A stretch of 64,000 nucleotides of DNA, taken from positions 868,001-932,000 of the forward strand of contig JACJXW010000004.1 of assembly GCA_020636405.1 (NCBI GenBank). The letters are read 5' to 3'. Below are positions 26,185 to 34,972 of the stretch, piece by piece. The notes beneath the pieces are model-generated. The model had not been told where the DNA came from and searched no databases. It was given only the letters and a program-made list of their open reading frames with translations. The stretch comes from Lewinellaceae bacterium (GTDB lineage: Bacteria > Bacteroidota > Bacteroidia > Chitinophagales > Saprospiraceae). The position numbers were made by a program, and so were the translations under genes. How positions within the stretch are numbered: the stretch's first letter is position 1; every line of letters begins with the position of its first letter.

Positions 26185-26907
26185 ATGAACATGAAGAAGC
26201 TATTATTACTTTTCGCGGCAGTTCTCTTTGTTGTAGGCGCCACTATGGCCCAGACGGAGAACAAGTCTAGCGTTACTATTTCCAGTGGTAGCGACGACAA
26301 CGGCGTCTACGTAAAGCAGACCCTCGATGGCGATGAGGTCAATGACTCTGATGTAGACATTTACGATGGCTCTGACGCAAACGACGTCTACGTAACTCAG
26401 GATGGGGAAAACCAGGAGAGTGACGTGACCATCGGCAACGATGGCGACGGCAACTACGTCAGAGTAACTCAGAATGACGAAGACCAGGAGTCGGATGTCG
26501 AGATCTACGACAGCTATGACAACATCGTTTATGTCAAGCAGGACGGTGACGACAACGAGTCGGATGTGTACATCTCCACCATCAGCGACGACAACTACGT
26601 AAATGTGAAGCAGGATGGCGATGACAACGAGTCTGACGTGGAAATCTACGACTACTCCAGCGGCAACGACGTCTATGTCGACCAGGATGGCGACAACCTG
26701 GACTCCCGGGTTGAGATCGGCGACGGTTCTAACGAGAACTACGTAGAAGTTAACCAGGAATACAAGAACCACGAGTCTGACGTCTTCATCTATGGCGGCT
26801 CCAGCGACAACTGGGTGGAAGTGAGCCAGAAGGGCAACTACAGCACCAGCGACGTGGAAATCAGTTTTGGTTCCAACGGCAACACGGTTGATATTTCCCA
26901 GAAGTAG
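26185..26907 (+). CDS. secreted acidic curlin-like repeat protein (paralogue 1)
   Basis: A signal peptide (KKLLLLFAAVLFVVGATMA, cleavage before QTENKSS) is followed by about nine repeats of 23-24 residues with the pattern S-D-V-x-I-x3-S-x2-N-x-V-x-V-x-Q-D-G-x2-x-x-E/D, for example SDVEIYDYSSGNDVYVDQDG. The alternating hydrophobic strands, the conserved Asn and Gln and the Ser start match the logic of curlin (CsgA) repeats, which stack as amyloid beta-solenoid rungs. Here turn positions are loaded with Asp/Glu, making the protein very acidic. There is no T9SS tail. Two paralogues follow on the same strand. Probably an extracellular fibre or matrix component. ATG at 26185 or 26191. Confidence 0.8.
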   Translation: MNMKKLLLLFAAVLFVVGATMAQTENKSSVTISSGSDDNGVYVKQTLDGDEVNDSDVDIYDGSDANDVYVTQDGENQESDVTIGNDGDGNYVRVTQNDEDQESDVEIYDSYDNIVYVKQDGDDNESDVYISTISDDNYVNVKQDGDDNESDVEIYDYSSGNDVYVDQDGDNLDSRVEIGDGSNENYVEVNQEYKNHESDVFIYGGSSDNWVEVSQKGNYSTSDVEISFGSNGNTVDISQK

Positions 26908-26942
26908 GGAATAACGTTACAAGTAATAGTTGATGAATAGGG

Positions 26943-26990
26943 CCCGGCGAAGGAAATGATCTGGCTTTACGCCTCTTATTCTTCGCCGGG
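26943..26990 (+). terminator. terminator-like hairpin after curlin-like gene 1
   Basis: CCCGGCGAAG (26943-26952) pairs perfectly with CTTCGCCGGG (26981-26990), and T-rich DNA follows (TTCCATTCCTGTTTT). The loop is long (28 bases). It separates the first and second curlin-like genes. Confidence 0.55.
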
Positions 26991-27150
26991 TTCCATTCCT
27001 GTTTTAACCTCCCATACTTTTCAATCCCTCCGCATTCTTATTTTCAAAAGAGCTTTAAGAGGACAACCAATAACATTTATTCGTTCGGTCAATCACTTTG
27101 CGCCGGACGGCATTGACTAACATTTTATAATCCAACATCATTTTTAGAAC

Positions 27151-28806
27151 ATGAAGAAAATAATTTTACTGTTTGCGGCTTTGCTCTTTGTGATGAGTGC
27201 GGCCATGGCCCAGACGGAAAACAAGTCGTCGGTTACTGTATCAGGTGGCAGCGACGGCAACACCGTTGCGGTTAAGCAAGAGCTGACCGACGACGAGCTG
27301 AACACTTCCAATGTAGACATCCTGAATAATTCGGACGACAACACTGTTGGCGTCAATCAGAAAGGAGAAAACATGGAGAGTGGTATTTCCATTTCATCGG
27401 GCTCCAGCTTTAACACGATCGATGTCGTTCAGAAAGGAGAAGACCACGAATCAGAAGTGGACATCTCCAATGGTTCCAGCTCCAACATCGTTACGGTGGG
27501 CCAGGACGACAACGAGCATGTTTCATCTGTGAATATCTCTAATGGCTCTGACTCCAACACGGTTGACATCGATCAGGATGATGATCATCAGGACTCCTCT
27601 GTCGGCATTTCCAGTGGATCTTCCTTCAACAATATTTCGGTATCTCAGGAAGACGAGGGAAATGATTCCGATATTGAGATTTACAACGGTTCCAGCAACA
27701 ATACCGTAAATGTGGAGCAAGATGGCTACTACAATGATTCCGATATTGAGATTTACAACGGTTCCGGGTTCAACACGGCGGATGTCGAGCAGGATGGCGA
27801 TTACAACGATTCTGATATTGTGATCTACAGTGGCTCCAGCAATAACAATATTGGGGTTGGCCAGGATGGAGAAGGTAATGACTCGGATGTTACGATCCAT
27901 AGCGGTTCCGACAATAATACTGTTGGCGTTATTCAGGACGGGGAGAACCATGATTCCTATGTTGAGATCCATAGCGGTTCCAACGACAATACTGTTGGCG
28001 TTATTCAGGATGGAGAAGGCCATGATTCTGATGTTGAGATCTATGGAAGTTCCAGCAACAATATCGTAGGCGTTATCCAGGATGGAGAAGATCATGATTC
28101 TGATGTTGCTATTAATAGTGGTTCCAGCAACAATATCGTAGGCGTTATCCAGGACGGCGAAGATCATGATTCTGATGTTGCCATTAATAGTGGTTCCAGC
28201 AACAATATCGTAGGCGTTATCCAGGATGGAGAAGACCATGATTCTGATGTTGAGATCTATGGAAGTTCCAGCAACAATGCCGTAGGCGTTATCCAGCTTG
28301 GCGAAGATCAGGACTCTGAAGTTGCGATCTATAATGGTTCCTTGAATAATAATGTAGAAGTATTCCAGGATGGCGAAGATCAGGACTCTTATGTTTCGAT
28401 CAGCAATAACTCAAGCTTCAACCAGGTCAATATCAACCAGGAAGGGGAAGACAACGATTCCGATGTGGATATTTTCGGCGGCTCCTCCTTCAACGAAGTA
28501 TACCTGCTCCAGGAAGGCGAGGACAACGAATCGGCAGTGAGCATTTTCAACGGATCCGGCAATAACATCGTCAACGTTGCCCAGGACGGCGAAGACCTGG
28601 AGTCTATGATTGAGGTTGGCTTTGGTTCCAGCGGAAACATGATTTCCGTCAACCAGGAAGATGCGAACAACGAATCCTACATCGGCATCTTCAACAGCAG
28701 CAGCAACAACAACGTTGATGTCTACCAGCAAGGCAACTGGAGTGAGAGCAATGTGCTGATCACGAACGGTTCCAGCAACAACACCGTTTCGGTCACGCAG
28801 AAGTAA
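27151..28806 (+). CDS. secreted acidic curlin-like repeat protein (paralogue 2, longest)
   Basis: The 551-residue protein has the same signal peptide and mature start as its neighbours (MAQTENKSSVTVSGGSDGN) and about 22 repeats, mostly exactly 24 residues. A typical rung is VGVIQDGEDHDSDVAINSGS. Each rung has Gln followed by Asp-Gly, the Asp/Glu-rich turn, Ser-Asp-Val/Ile and Ser-x-x-Asn. The strand pattern resembles curlin repeats but with acidic turns. Residues about 255-385 are encoded by nearly identical 72-bp DNA units, a sign of recent expansion. Probably a surface amyloid-like or solenoid adhesin; the export route is unclear because no csgG/E/F genes are present in the window. Confidence 0.82.
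   Translation: MKKIILLFAALLFVMSAAMAQTENKSSVTVSGGSDGNTVAVKQELTDDELNTSNVDILNNSDDNTVGVNQKGENMESGISISSGSSFNTIDVVQKGEDHESEVDISNGSSSNIVTVGQDDNEHVSSVNISNGSDSNTVDIDQDDDHQDSSVGISSGSSFNNISVSQEDEGNDSDIEIYNGSSNNTVNVEQDGYYNDSDIEIYNGSGFNTADVEQDGDYNDSDIVIYSGSSNNNIGVGQDGEGNDSDVTIHSGSDNNTVGVIQDGENHDSYVEIHSGSNDNTVGVIQDGEGHDSDVEIYGSSSNNIVGVIQDGEDHDSDVAINSGSSNNIVGVIQDGEDHDSDVAINSGSSNNIVGVIQDGEDHDSDVEIYGSSSNNAVGVIQLGEDQDSEVAIYNGSLNNNVEVFQDGEDQDSYVSISNNSSFNQVNINQEGEDNDSDVDIFGGSSFNEVYLLQEGEDNESAVSIFNGSGNNIVNVAQDGEDLESMIEVGFGSSGNMISVNQEDANNESYIGIFNSSSNNNVDVYQQGNWSESNVLITNGSSNNTVSVTQK
27925..28300 (+). repeat. 72-bp tandem repeat array inside curlin-like gene 2
   Basis: GGCGTTAT(T/C)CAGGA recurs exactly every 72 bp at 27925, 27997, 28069, 28141, 28213 and 28285, with the units at 28069-28284 almost identical at the DNA level. 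Each unit encodes one 24-residue rung. Such identity makes unequal recombination and length variation between strains likely. Confidence 0.92.
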
Positions 28807-28828
28807 GCAATAGCGACTTTGTGTAGTG

Positions 28829-28868
28829 AAAAAGCCGCCTCCGGGATACCCCGGAAGGCGGCTTTTTC
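28829..28868. terminator. strong rho-independent terminator after curlin-like gene 2
   Basis: AAAAAGCCGCCTCCGGG pairs with CCCGGAAGGCGGCTTTTT around the loop ATAC, with A- and T-runs on both sides, so it would work in both directions. It lies 22 bp after the stop. Confidence 0.92.
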
Positions 28869-28979
28869 ATTAGGTACAGCAATGTAATAAGGCCAATCCC
28901 TGAAAAGTGGCACAGTATTTGAACTCTTAGTAATAGGACCTAAATACCTAACATTTTAGAACAAAAAAAATCATCGAAC

Positions 28980-30077
28980 ATGAAGAAGGTTTTATTACTT
29001 ATGGTTGCAGCCTTATTTATTGCAGGCGCCGCGGTGGCGCAAACGCAGAACAAATCAGACGTCCTCGTTTCCGGTGGAAGCGATGGCAACACAGTGAATG
29101 TAAAACAAAAACTGGAGGGGGACGATCGCAACGAATCGGAAGTCCGCATTACCGACGAATCTGACGGCAACGGCGTTTCCATCAACCAGAGAGGGGAAGA
29201 CCTGAAGAGCGATGTGGAAATTGCCTATTATTCCAGCGGCAATACCGTGGATGTGATACAGAGAGACGAGGACAACCATTCTGATGTAGACATCTACAAC
29301 CATTCCAACGGCAACAGCGTAGCCGTGAAACAGAAAGACGCCAATAACGATTCTCATGTAGATATCTACGACTACTCCAATGGCAACATAGTAGAGGTGG
29401 AGCAGGAAGGAGAATACAATGATTCGGATATCGACATCTACGGTGGCTTTCCGTCGGGCAGCAACGGCAACTATGTTTATGTCGGCCAGGATGGCGAAAG
29501 CCTCGACTCCGATATCGAAATTGAATACAGCAACGGCAATACCGTTTTTGTAGAACAGAAGGGGAACGACCAGGATTCAGATGTCGGGATCTACGGCTGG
29601 TCGAATGGCAACGTTGTAGTTGTGGACCAGGACGACGAAGAAAACGATTCGGATGTGTACATTGCCAACCACTCCAACGACAATACCGTCGAAGTAGAGC
29701 AGGATGACGAAGACAATGATTCCGACATCAACATTTATGATTTCTCCAGCGGCAACTACGTTGCAGTGGAACAGGATGGAGAAGACAACGACTCGGATGT
29801 GAACATCTATGGCGGCGGCGGCGCCGGCAGCAATGGAAACTCGGTTGTTATCGAACAGGACGGCGAAGACAACGACTCGGATGTTGAAATTTCCTACAGC
29901 AGCGGCAACAACGTAGTAGTGGAGCAGGATGGATATCGCCACGACTCAGATATAGACATCCTGGATTTCAGTAACGGCAACACCGTAGGCGTTTACCAGA
30001 AAAACGGCCATATGGACAGCGATGTCCTGATCAGTGGTTATTCCAGCGGCAATACCGTGGAGGTTAATCAGAAGTAA
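28980..30077 (+). CDS. secreted acidic curlin-like repeat protein (paralogue 3)
   Basis: The 365-residue protein opens with a signal peptide (KKVLLLMVAALFIAGAAVA) and QTQNKSDVLVSGGSDGNTV, then about 14 repeats like those of the two upstream paralogues, for example SDVNIYGGGGAGSNGNSVV and SDIDIYGGFPSGSNGNYVY. These two rungs carry Gly-rich insertions of a few residues, unlike paralogue 2. Almost every rung ends QDGEDNDSD or a variant. It has its own strong terminator, so the three genes are probably separate transcription units from a gene triplication. Likely co-assembles with the others in an extracellular structure. Confidence 0.8.
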   Translation: MKKVLLLMVAALFIAGAAVAQTQNKSDVLVSGGSDGNTVNVKQKLEGDDRNESEVRITDESDGNGVSINQRGEDLKSDVEIAYYSSGNTVDVIQRDEDNHSDVDIYNHSNGNSVAVKQKDANNDSHVDIYDYSNGNIVEVEQEGEYNDSDIDIYGGFPSGSNGNYVYVGQDGESLDSDIEIEYSNGNTVFVEQKGNDQDSDVGIYGWSNGNVVVVDQDDEENDSDVYIANHSNDNTVEVEQDDEDNDSDINIYDFSSGNYVAVEQDGEDNDSDVNIYGGGGAGSNGNSVVIEQDGEDNDSDVEISYSSGNNVVVEQDGYRHDSDIDILDFSNGNTVGVYQKNGHMDSDVLISGYSSGNTVEVNQK

Positions 30078-30101
30078 GCATTGCGTGGCGTATAAGCCAA
30101 A

Positions 30102-30137
30102 GAGCCGCCTGCCGGGAGTGTCCGGAGGCGGCTTTTT
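30102..30137. terminator. rho-independent terminator after curlin-like gene 3
   Basis: GAGCCGCCTGCCGG pairs with CCGGAGGCGGCT around GAGTGT and is followed by TTTTT. It is very similar in sequence to the terminator at 28829, as expected if gene and terminator were duplicated together. Confidence 0.9.
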
Positions 30138-30199
30138 CGTTGGGCGGAAACGCTGACGTTAAAATTGCCCTGAATTGATTTTTTCAAACATTTTTGTTT

Positions 30200-30207
30200 T
30201 AAATTTG
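30200..30207 (+). promoter_or_regulatory. putative -7 promoter box of the PBP gene
   Basis: TAAATTTG matches TAnnTTTG; TTG at 30174-30176 is a possible -33 element (spacer 23 bp). A start at TTG 30224 would leave almost no leader, while ATG 30296 leaves about 80 bases. Confidence 0.4.
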
Positions 30208-30295
30208 CGGCTGAAGAAACAATTTGGAGTTCGAAATAATCCGCAACCCTTATGCGTTAAAGAGGGTCTTTAGTTTTCAGAAGTATGATCAAGAG

Positions 30296-32896
30296 ATGAC
30301 GAGCCAACAGGAGCCACAATTTTTTCAGGACATATGGGCGCAGTTTCGGCAGCGCCTTCAACCTCTTTATGACAAGGCGCGGAGTTTCTACTCCCGTTAT
30401 CCCAAACTGGCCATCGCCGGCGCGGCTGTTGGCGGCCTGGGGGTGCTGGGCCTGTTTACGCTGCTGCTCACTTGCGTGCTGGTTTATACGGGGGCGCTCG
30501 GGCCTTTGCCCGGTTACCCGGAGTTGCGGGACATTCAGAACTACAACGCCTCCGAGGCCTACTCCGAAGACGGGGTGCTGCTCGGAAAGTACTTCATCGA
30601 GAACCGCATCAATGCCGACCTTGAGGAGATCTCCCCCAATATCATCAACGCCCTGGTGGCTACGGAAGACGCGCGTTTTTTCGAACACAGCGGCATTGAC
30701 GTGCGAGCCGGCCTGCGGGTGTTGTTCAAATCGATACTGCTTTCGGATGAATCCTCCGGCGGGGGCAGTACCCTGAGCCAGCAACTGGCCAAAAACCTGT
30801 ACCCGCGCCGCGATTACCTCGTACTGGGCATCCTGGTCAACAAGATCCGGGAGATGTTTATCGCCCGCCGCCTGGAAAAGGTGTACACCAAGGAGGGCCT
30901 GCTAAGCCTTTATCTGAATACGGTGTCTTTCAGTGAGAACATCTATGGGATCAAAGTGGCCTCTCAGCGCTTCTTCGACAAAGCCCCCGGCGATCTCAGT
31001 GTGGAAGAGGCTGCCGTACTGGTGGGCATGTTGAAGGCCACCACTTACTACAGCCCGGTGCGCCACCCCGAGCGGGCCACCCAGCGCCGCAACGTCGTCC
31101 TGAAACAGATGGAGCGCTATGGCCACCTCACCGAGGCGGCGTACGATTCCCTGAAAGCGCTGCCTTTAAACGTGAAATACTACAAGGAGGGCAACAACCA
31201 GGGCCTGGCCACCTACTTCCGCGAGCATTTGCGGCTGGAAGTGGAAGAGGTCCTGGAGGATTATACCAAACCCGACGGAACGCCTTACAACCTCTATACC
31301 GACGGCCTGCGGATCTATACCACCATCGACGCCCGCCTGCAGCGCTACGCCGAGGAGGCAGTGCAGGAACATATGGCCTGGTTACAGGAATCCTTTGATA
31401 AGGAATGGAAAAGAGGCGGTAGCCCCTGGGGCGGCAATTCAGCCCTGGAGCGGGCAGTGGAACGCTCCGAACACTATCAATGGCTCAAAGAGAAGGGCCT
31501 CCCGCAGGAGGAGATCGAAAAGATCTTTTCCACTCCGGTGCCAATGACGGTTTTCAGCTGGAACGGCGGGGAGGAAGAACGCGAAATGTCCCCCCTGGAT
31601 TCCATCAAGTACTACCTTACCGTCCTCAATACAGGGTTTCTGGCCATGGACCCCTCCACCGGGCTGGTCAAGGCCTGGGTGGGCGGCATCAACCACAAGT
31701 ACTTCAAATACGACCACGTCATACAGGCGCGCCGGCAGGTGGGCTCCACTTTCAAGCCCATCGTTTACGCCACAGCCCTGCAGAGCGGAATGTTGCCCTG
31801 CGAATATACCTATAACCGCCAGGTATCTTATGCCCAGTACGACAACTGGGCGCCCCGCAATTCCGATGGAGAATACGGCGGCGTCTACAGTATGGAAGGC
31901 GCTCTGGCAAAATCCGTTAACTCGGTGACCGTAGAGATCCTGATGCGCACCGGCATCGACTCGGTGCGGCAAATGGCCGAGGCGATGGGCGTCAACGGTT
32001 ATATGCCCAAGACACCATCCATCGCGCTGGGCACAGCCGAGGCCACGCTGGCAGATATGGTTCAGGTTTACGGTACTTTTGCCAACCGGGGCATCCGGCC
32101 GGAGCTCCACTACCTGGACCGCATCGAGACCAGTGATGGCGATACGCTTGTCGTTTTTGACCGTCCTGACCCTCGGCGCTTTCCGGCAGTGCTCTCGGAA
32201 GGGCATGCCGATATGATGATCCATATGCTGGAATCGGTAGTCGACAGCGGCACGGCACGCGCCTTGCGCTATCAGTTCGGCCTGTACAACGACCTGGCCG
32301 GTAAAACGGGTACGACGCAGAATCAGTCGGACGGCTGGTTTATCGGTTTCAACCCCAGGCTGGTGGCCGGCGTATGGGTAGGGGCGGAGTTGCCGCAGGT
32401 GCACTTCCGCTCCATGCGCCTGGGGCAGGGTTCCAATTCTGCTATGCCTATCTTCGGCAAGTTTATGCGCAGCGTCTACCGCGACGCCAATTTCAAGCAC
32501 ATCCGCTACGCCAGCTTTCCCGAGCCGGCGGACACCATAAAGGCGCTGATGGCCTGCCCGCTTTACCTGGAGGAGATGCCTATTCTCGCCGGTTTCGAAG
32601 ATGGTTACTTTTACTTCCCCGATGAGCGCAGCCTCCTGGAGCGCTTGCTCAACCAGCCCTATACCGACGAGCAGGGCCGCGTGATCAACGTACCGCCCCG
32701 CCGCCCCTATGAGACGGACGAGGAGTACGTGCAACGCCTGCGATCTTACCAGGAACGCCTCCAGCGGCGCGAAAAACGCAAGCAGTTCTGGAGTAAGCTG
32801 CTCTTCGGAAAGGAAGGTGAAGAACAACAACCGCCAGCCGAAGAACAGAACCAGAATGGGGGATACCATTATTTCGAGAAGAGCGATGGGGGGTGA
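30296..32896 (+). CDS. class A penicillin-binding protein (PBP1A-type glycosyltransferase/transpeptidase)
   Basis: The 866-residue protein has a short cytoplasmic N-terminus and one membrane anchor (about residues 35-60, GAAVGGLGVLGLFTLLLTCV). The GT51 glycosyltransferase domain shows ATEDARFFEHSGID, GGGSTLSQQLAKN and KVYTKEGLLSLYLNTVSFSE. The penicillin-binding transpeptidase domain has the active site STFK (Ser484-Lys487), SVNSV (about 540) and KTGTTQNQSDGWF (about 670). It polymerises and cross-links peptidoglycan in the periplasm. A charged C-terminal tail (RRPYETDEEYVQRLRSYQER) follows. ATG 30296 is preferred to the TTG at 30224. Confidence 0.93.
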   Translation: MTSQQEPQFFQDIWAQFRQRLQPLYDKARSFYSRYPKLAIAGAAVGGLGVLGLFTLLLTCVLVYTGALGPLPGYPELRDIQNYNASEAYSEDGVLLGKYFIENRINADLEEISPNIINALVATEDARFFEHSGIDVRAGLRVLFKSILLSDESSGGGSTLSQQLAKNLYPRRDYLVLGILVNKIREMFIARRLEKVYTKEGLLSLYLNTVSFSENIYGIKVASQRFFDKAPGDLSVEEAAVLVGMLKATTYYSPVRHPERATQRRNVVLKQMERYGHLTEAAYDSLKALPLNVKYYKEGNNQGLATYFREHLRLEVEEVLEDYTKPDGTPYNLYTDGLRIYTTIDARLQRYAEEAVQEHMAWLQESFDKEWKRGGSPWGGNSALERAVERSEHYQWLKEKGLPQEEIEKIFSTPVPMTVFSWNGGEEEREMSPLDSIKYYLTVLNTGFLAMDPSTGLVKAWVGGINHKYFKYDHVIQARRQVGSTFKPIVYATALQSGMLPCEYTYNRQVSYAQYDNWAPRNSDGEYGGVYSMEGALAKSVNSVTVEILMRTGIDSVRQMAEAMGVNGYMPKTPSIALGTAEATLADMVQVYGTFANRGIRPELHYLDRIETSDGDTLVVFDRPDPRRFPAVLSEGHADMMIHMLESVVDSGTARALRYQFGLYNDLAGKTGTTQNQSDGWFIGFNPRLVAGVWVGAELPQVHFRSMRLGQGSNSAMPIFGKFMRSVYRDANFKHIRYASFPEPADTIKALMACPLYLEEMPILAGFEDGYFYFPDERSLLERLLNQPYTDEQGRVINVPPRRPYETDEEYVQRLRSYQERLQRREKRKQFWSKLLFGKEGEEQQPPAEEQNQNGGYHYFEKSDGG

Positions 32897-32901
32897 TTTC
32901 G

Positions 32902-32922
32902 TTATTCGTAATTCGTTATTCG
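32902..32922. repeat. heptanucleotide tandem repeat, TTATTCG type
   Basis: TTATTCG, TAATTCG, TTATTCG are three adjacent 7-bp units just after the PBP stop. Looser CGAATCC units at about 32930-32960 could pair with them. The rest of the 341-bp spacer before atpB holds only the promoter region. Confidence 0.65.
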
Positions 32923-33194
32923 GTCCGCCCGAATCCCGCCTCCTCGAATCCACGAATTCACAAATCCCCCGTCACCCCATACTTCCCTTTCACTATTCAC
33001 CCTCTCCTGCAGATTAAAATTTCGTTCCCGCCTTTATTCCTGGAACAAAAGTTTCCGTTTGCCGTAGATTGTATAACAGAGGCCGGGAAAAGCCTTTTCG
33101 CCCCTGCGTAACTCCCTGTTTATCAACCCCTCGAAAATGATCAATCCATTGTAAAAAAAGAGGTTGAAGGTTTTTTTAATAGGGGTAAAGTGCC

Positions 33195-33202
33195 TACTTT
33201 TG
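33195..33202 (+). promoter_or_regulatory. atpB: putative -7 promoter box of the ATP synthase operon
   Basis: TACTTTTG matches TAnnTTTG, with a T-run (33171-33177) about 17 bp upstream in place of a -33 element. A GTG start at 33190 would lie upstream of the transcription start, so the GTG at 33238 is favoured for atpB. Confidence 0.45.
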
Positions 33203-33237
33203 CACCGATTTTAAGAATACCTCTAAAGCAAGGAATT

Positions 33238-34569
33238 GTGAAAGTGGATCTCAGAAAGCTCTCCATACTCGTTTTCGCCCTCGTTTTCAGCTTCGGCATG
33301 CTGGCTGCCCAGGATCATGGACAGGAGCAGAGTGGCGATTCAACGCACGAAGAACAGGACAGCCATGGCTCAGAAGCCGGGCATGATGAAGGCTTGGCGC
33401 ACAGTTACTGTGGCGGCCATGCAGAAGACGGGGAGTACGACCCGGTGACTACGGTGATGGAGCACATCGCCGACGCCAACGAGTTCCACGTTTGGAAAGG
33501 CGTTCACATCCCGCTTCCGATCATCCTGTATGCTCCCGCCCAGGGATGGACCACCGGCTTGTCCAGCATGTTCGGCCACGGCCATAATGCCGTAGACGGC
33601 TACGTGCTCAATCACGGGCGGGTGAACCGCGTTGCCGACCCTTCCTTCCCGAAAGGAGAGGTGCACATCGACGGCATCCTGCACCGGAAGGAAACGGTAG
33701 AGAAAGGAGGTAAAGCAGAAGAGAAGGACGTATATTTTGCCTGCTACGAAGGGGAATTGTATAAGTTGGATAAGCCCAGCACCGTCGATGGCGGCTTCCT
33801 GGGAGGCGGCATCACTTCCTTCTACGACTTTTCCATCACCAAGAATGTCTTTTCCATGATCCTGGCCTCTCTGCTGTTGATCTGGCTTTTCATGGCGGTG
33901 GCTAAAGGGTACAAAGAGAATGAAGGCAAAGCGCCCTCCGGCATACAGTCTTTTATGGAGGTGTTTTTTGTTTTCATTCGCGATGAGGTGACCAAACCGA
34001 TGATCGGTGAGAAGCACTACGAGCGTTTCCAGCCATTTATCATGACGCTGTTCTTTTTCATCATGTTCATCAACCTGATGGGCCTGGTGCCTTTCTTCCC
34101 GGGCGGCGCCAACATCACGGGCAACCTGGCTGTGACGCTGACCCTGGCGGTGTTCACCTTCCTTGTGACCAACCTCAACGGTAAGAAGGACTACTGGGAG
34201 CACGTCTTCTGGATGCCGGGCATCCCGGCCTGGGTGAAGATCATTCTGACTCCGGTAGAAGTCCTGAGCTTGTTCATCAAGCCGTTCTCCCTCATGATAC
34301 GTTTGTTTGCGAACATTTCTGCCGGACACATTATTATACTGAGCCTGATCGGCCTGGTGTTCCTGTTCGGCAACAACGGGCAGAGTGTCGGCGGCGCTGC
34401 CGGCGGCGCGGTCATCGGCGGCCTGTTTACGGCATTCATGAACCTGATCGAACTCCTGGTGGCCCTGCTGCAGGCGTTCATCTTTGCCATCCTCTCCGCC
34501 TCCTACATCGGAGCGGCCGTGGAGGAACATGACCATCATCACGACGAGGCGCACGAAGGAGCGCACTAG
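33238..34569 (+). CDS. atpB: F0F1 ATP synthase subunit a
   Basis: The 443-residue subunit a has a Bacteroidota-type N-terminal extension: a signal-like segment (LSILVFALVFSFGMLAA) followed by a His/Glu-rich stretch (HEEQDSHGSEAGHDEG). The membrane part carries the essential proton-path arginine in SLMIRLFANISAGH (Arg355). Other conserved pieces are PFFPGGANITGNLAVTLTLA and LLQAFIFAILSASYIG. It forms the stator proton channel against the c-ring. GTG 33238 follows AAGGAATT and the promoter-like box. First gene of atpBEFHAG; the C-terminus is His-rich (EEHDHHHDEAHEGAH). Confidence 0.94.
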   Translation: MKVDLRKLSILVFALVFSFGMLAAQDHGQEQSGDSTHEEQDSHGSEAGHDEGLAHSYCGGHAEDGEYDPVTTVMEHIADANEFHVWKGVHIPLPIILYAPAQGWTTGLSSMFGHGHNAVDGYVLNHGRVNRVADPSFPKGEVHIDGILHRKETVEKGGKAEEKDVYFACYEGELYKLDKPSTVDGGFLGGGITSFYDFSITKNVFSMILASLLLIWLFMAVAKGYKENEGKAPSGIQSFMEVFFVFIRDEVTKPMIGEKHYERFQPFIMTLFFFIMFINLMGLVPFFPGGANITGNLAVTLTLAVFTFLVTNLNGKKDYWEHVFWMPGIPAWVKIILTPVEVLSLFIKPFSLMIRLFANISAGHIIILSLIGLVFLFGNNGQSVGGAAGGAVIGGLFTAFMNLIELLVALLQAFIFAILSASYIGAAVEEHDHHHDEAHEGAH

Positions 34570-34579
34570 GTGAAGTGCG

Positions 34580-34630
34580 AAGTCGGAAGTGGGAAGTCGG
34601 AATGGCCTTCCGGGTTCCCACTTCCGACTT
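34580..34630. repeat. perfect 16-bp-stem hairpin between atpB and atpE, built of heptads
   Basis: AAGTCGGAAGTGGGAA (34580-34595) pairs perfectly with TTCCCACTTCCGACTT (34615-34630) around a 19-base loop. Each arm is made of AGTCGGA-type 7-bp units. It lies inside the operon and has no U-run, so it is not a terminator. It could protect the mRNA or set subunit ratios. Confidence 0.88.
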
Positions 34631-34672
34631 CCGACTTTGAAACGATTTTTTTAACCATAAATATCTCATACA

Positions 34673-34867
34673 ATGGGAGCAATTGGAGCTGGTATTGCAG
34701 CACTTGGAGCAGGCGTAGGCATCGGCCTTATCGGTAGCCGCGCGATGGAAGCCATCGCTCGTCAGCCGGAAGCTGTAGGCGACATTCGTAACAACATGAT
34801 CCTGACCGCAGCCCTCGTGGAAGGTGCTGCTCTGTTCGCGATCGTAGTTGGCCTGCTGGCCGGTTAA
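34673..34867 (+). CDS. atpE: F0F1 ATP synthase subunit c
   Basis: A short 64-residue c subunit with two membrane helices and the polar loop ARQPEAVGDIRNN between them. The ion-carrying carboxylate is Glu50 in ALVEGAALFAIVV. Helix 1 is a Gly/Ala-rich packing helix (GAGIAALGAGVGIGLIG). The residues after Glu50 are Gly-Ala rather than the Ser-Thr of sodium-type rings, so a proton ring is likely. It is preceded by a strong intra-operon hairpin, which may help make more c subunit than its neighbours. Confidence 0.95.
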   Translation: MGAIGAGIAALGAGVGIGLIGSRAMEAIARQPEAVGDIRNNMILTAALVEGAALFAIVVGLLAG

Positions 34868-34972
34868 TCCGCGCTGCAAACGAAACCTAAGAAGGGCGCA
34901 GGCTGCAGCGGTTGGCTGACAGCCTGCCCTTAAAAGAAAAAGTTCACTTAAGATATTTCAATTTTTACCATC

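Noticed and set aside
26206..26772. Long minus-strand frames opposite the three curlin-like genes
   Set aside because: Codon-periodic repeats create open antisense frames; the hydrophobic V/I-rich translations have no start context or family match.
34673..34867. Sodium-type c-ring
   Set aside because: The residues after Glu50 are Gly and Ala instead of the Ser/Thr needed for sodium coordination.
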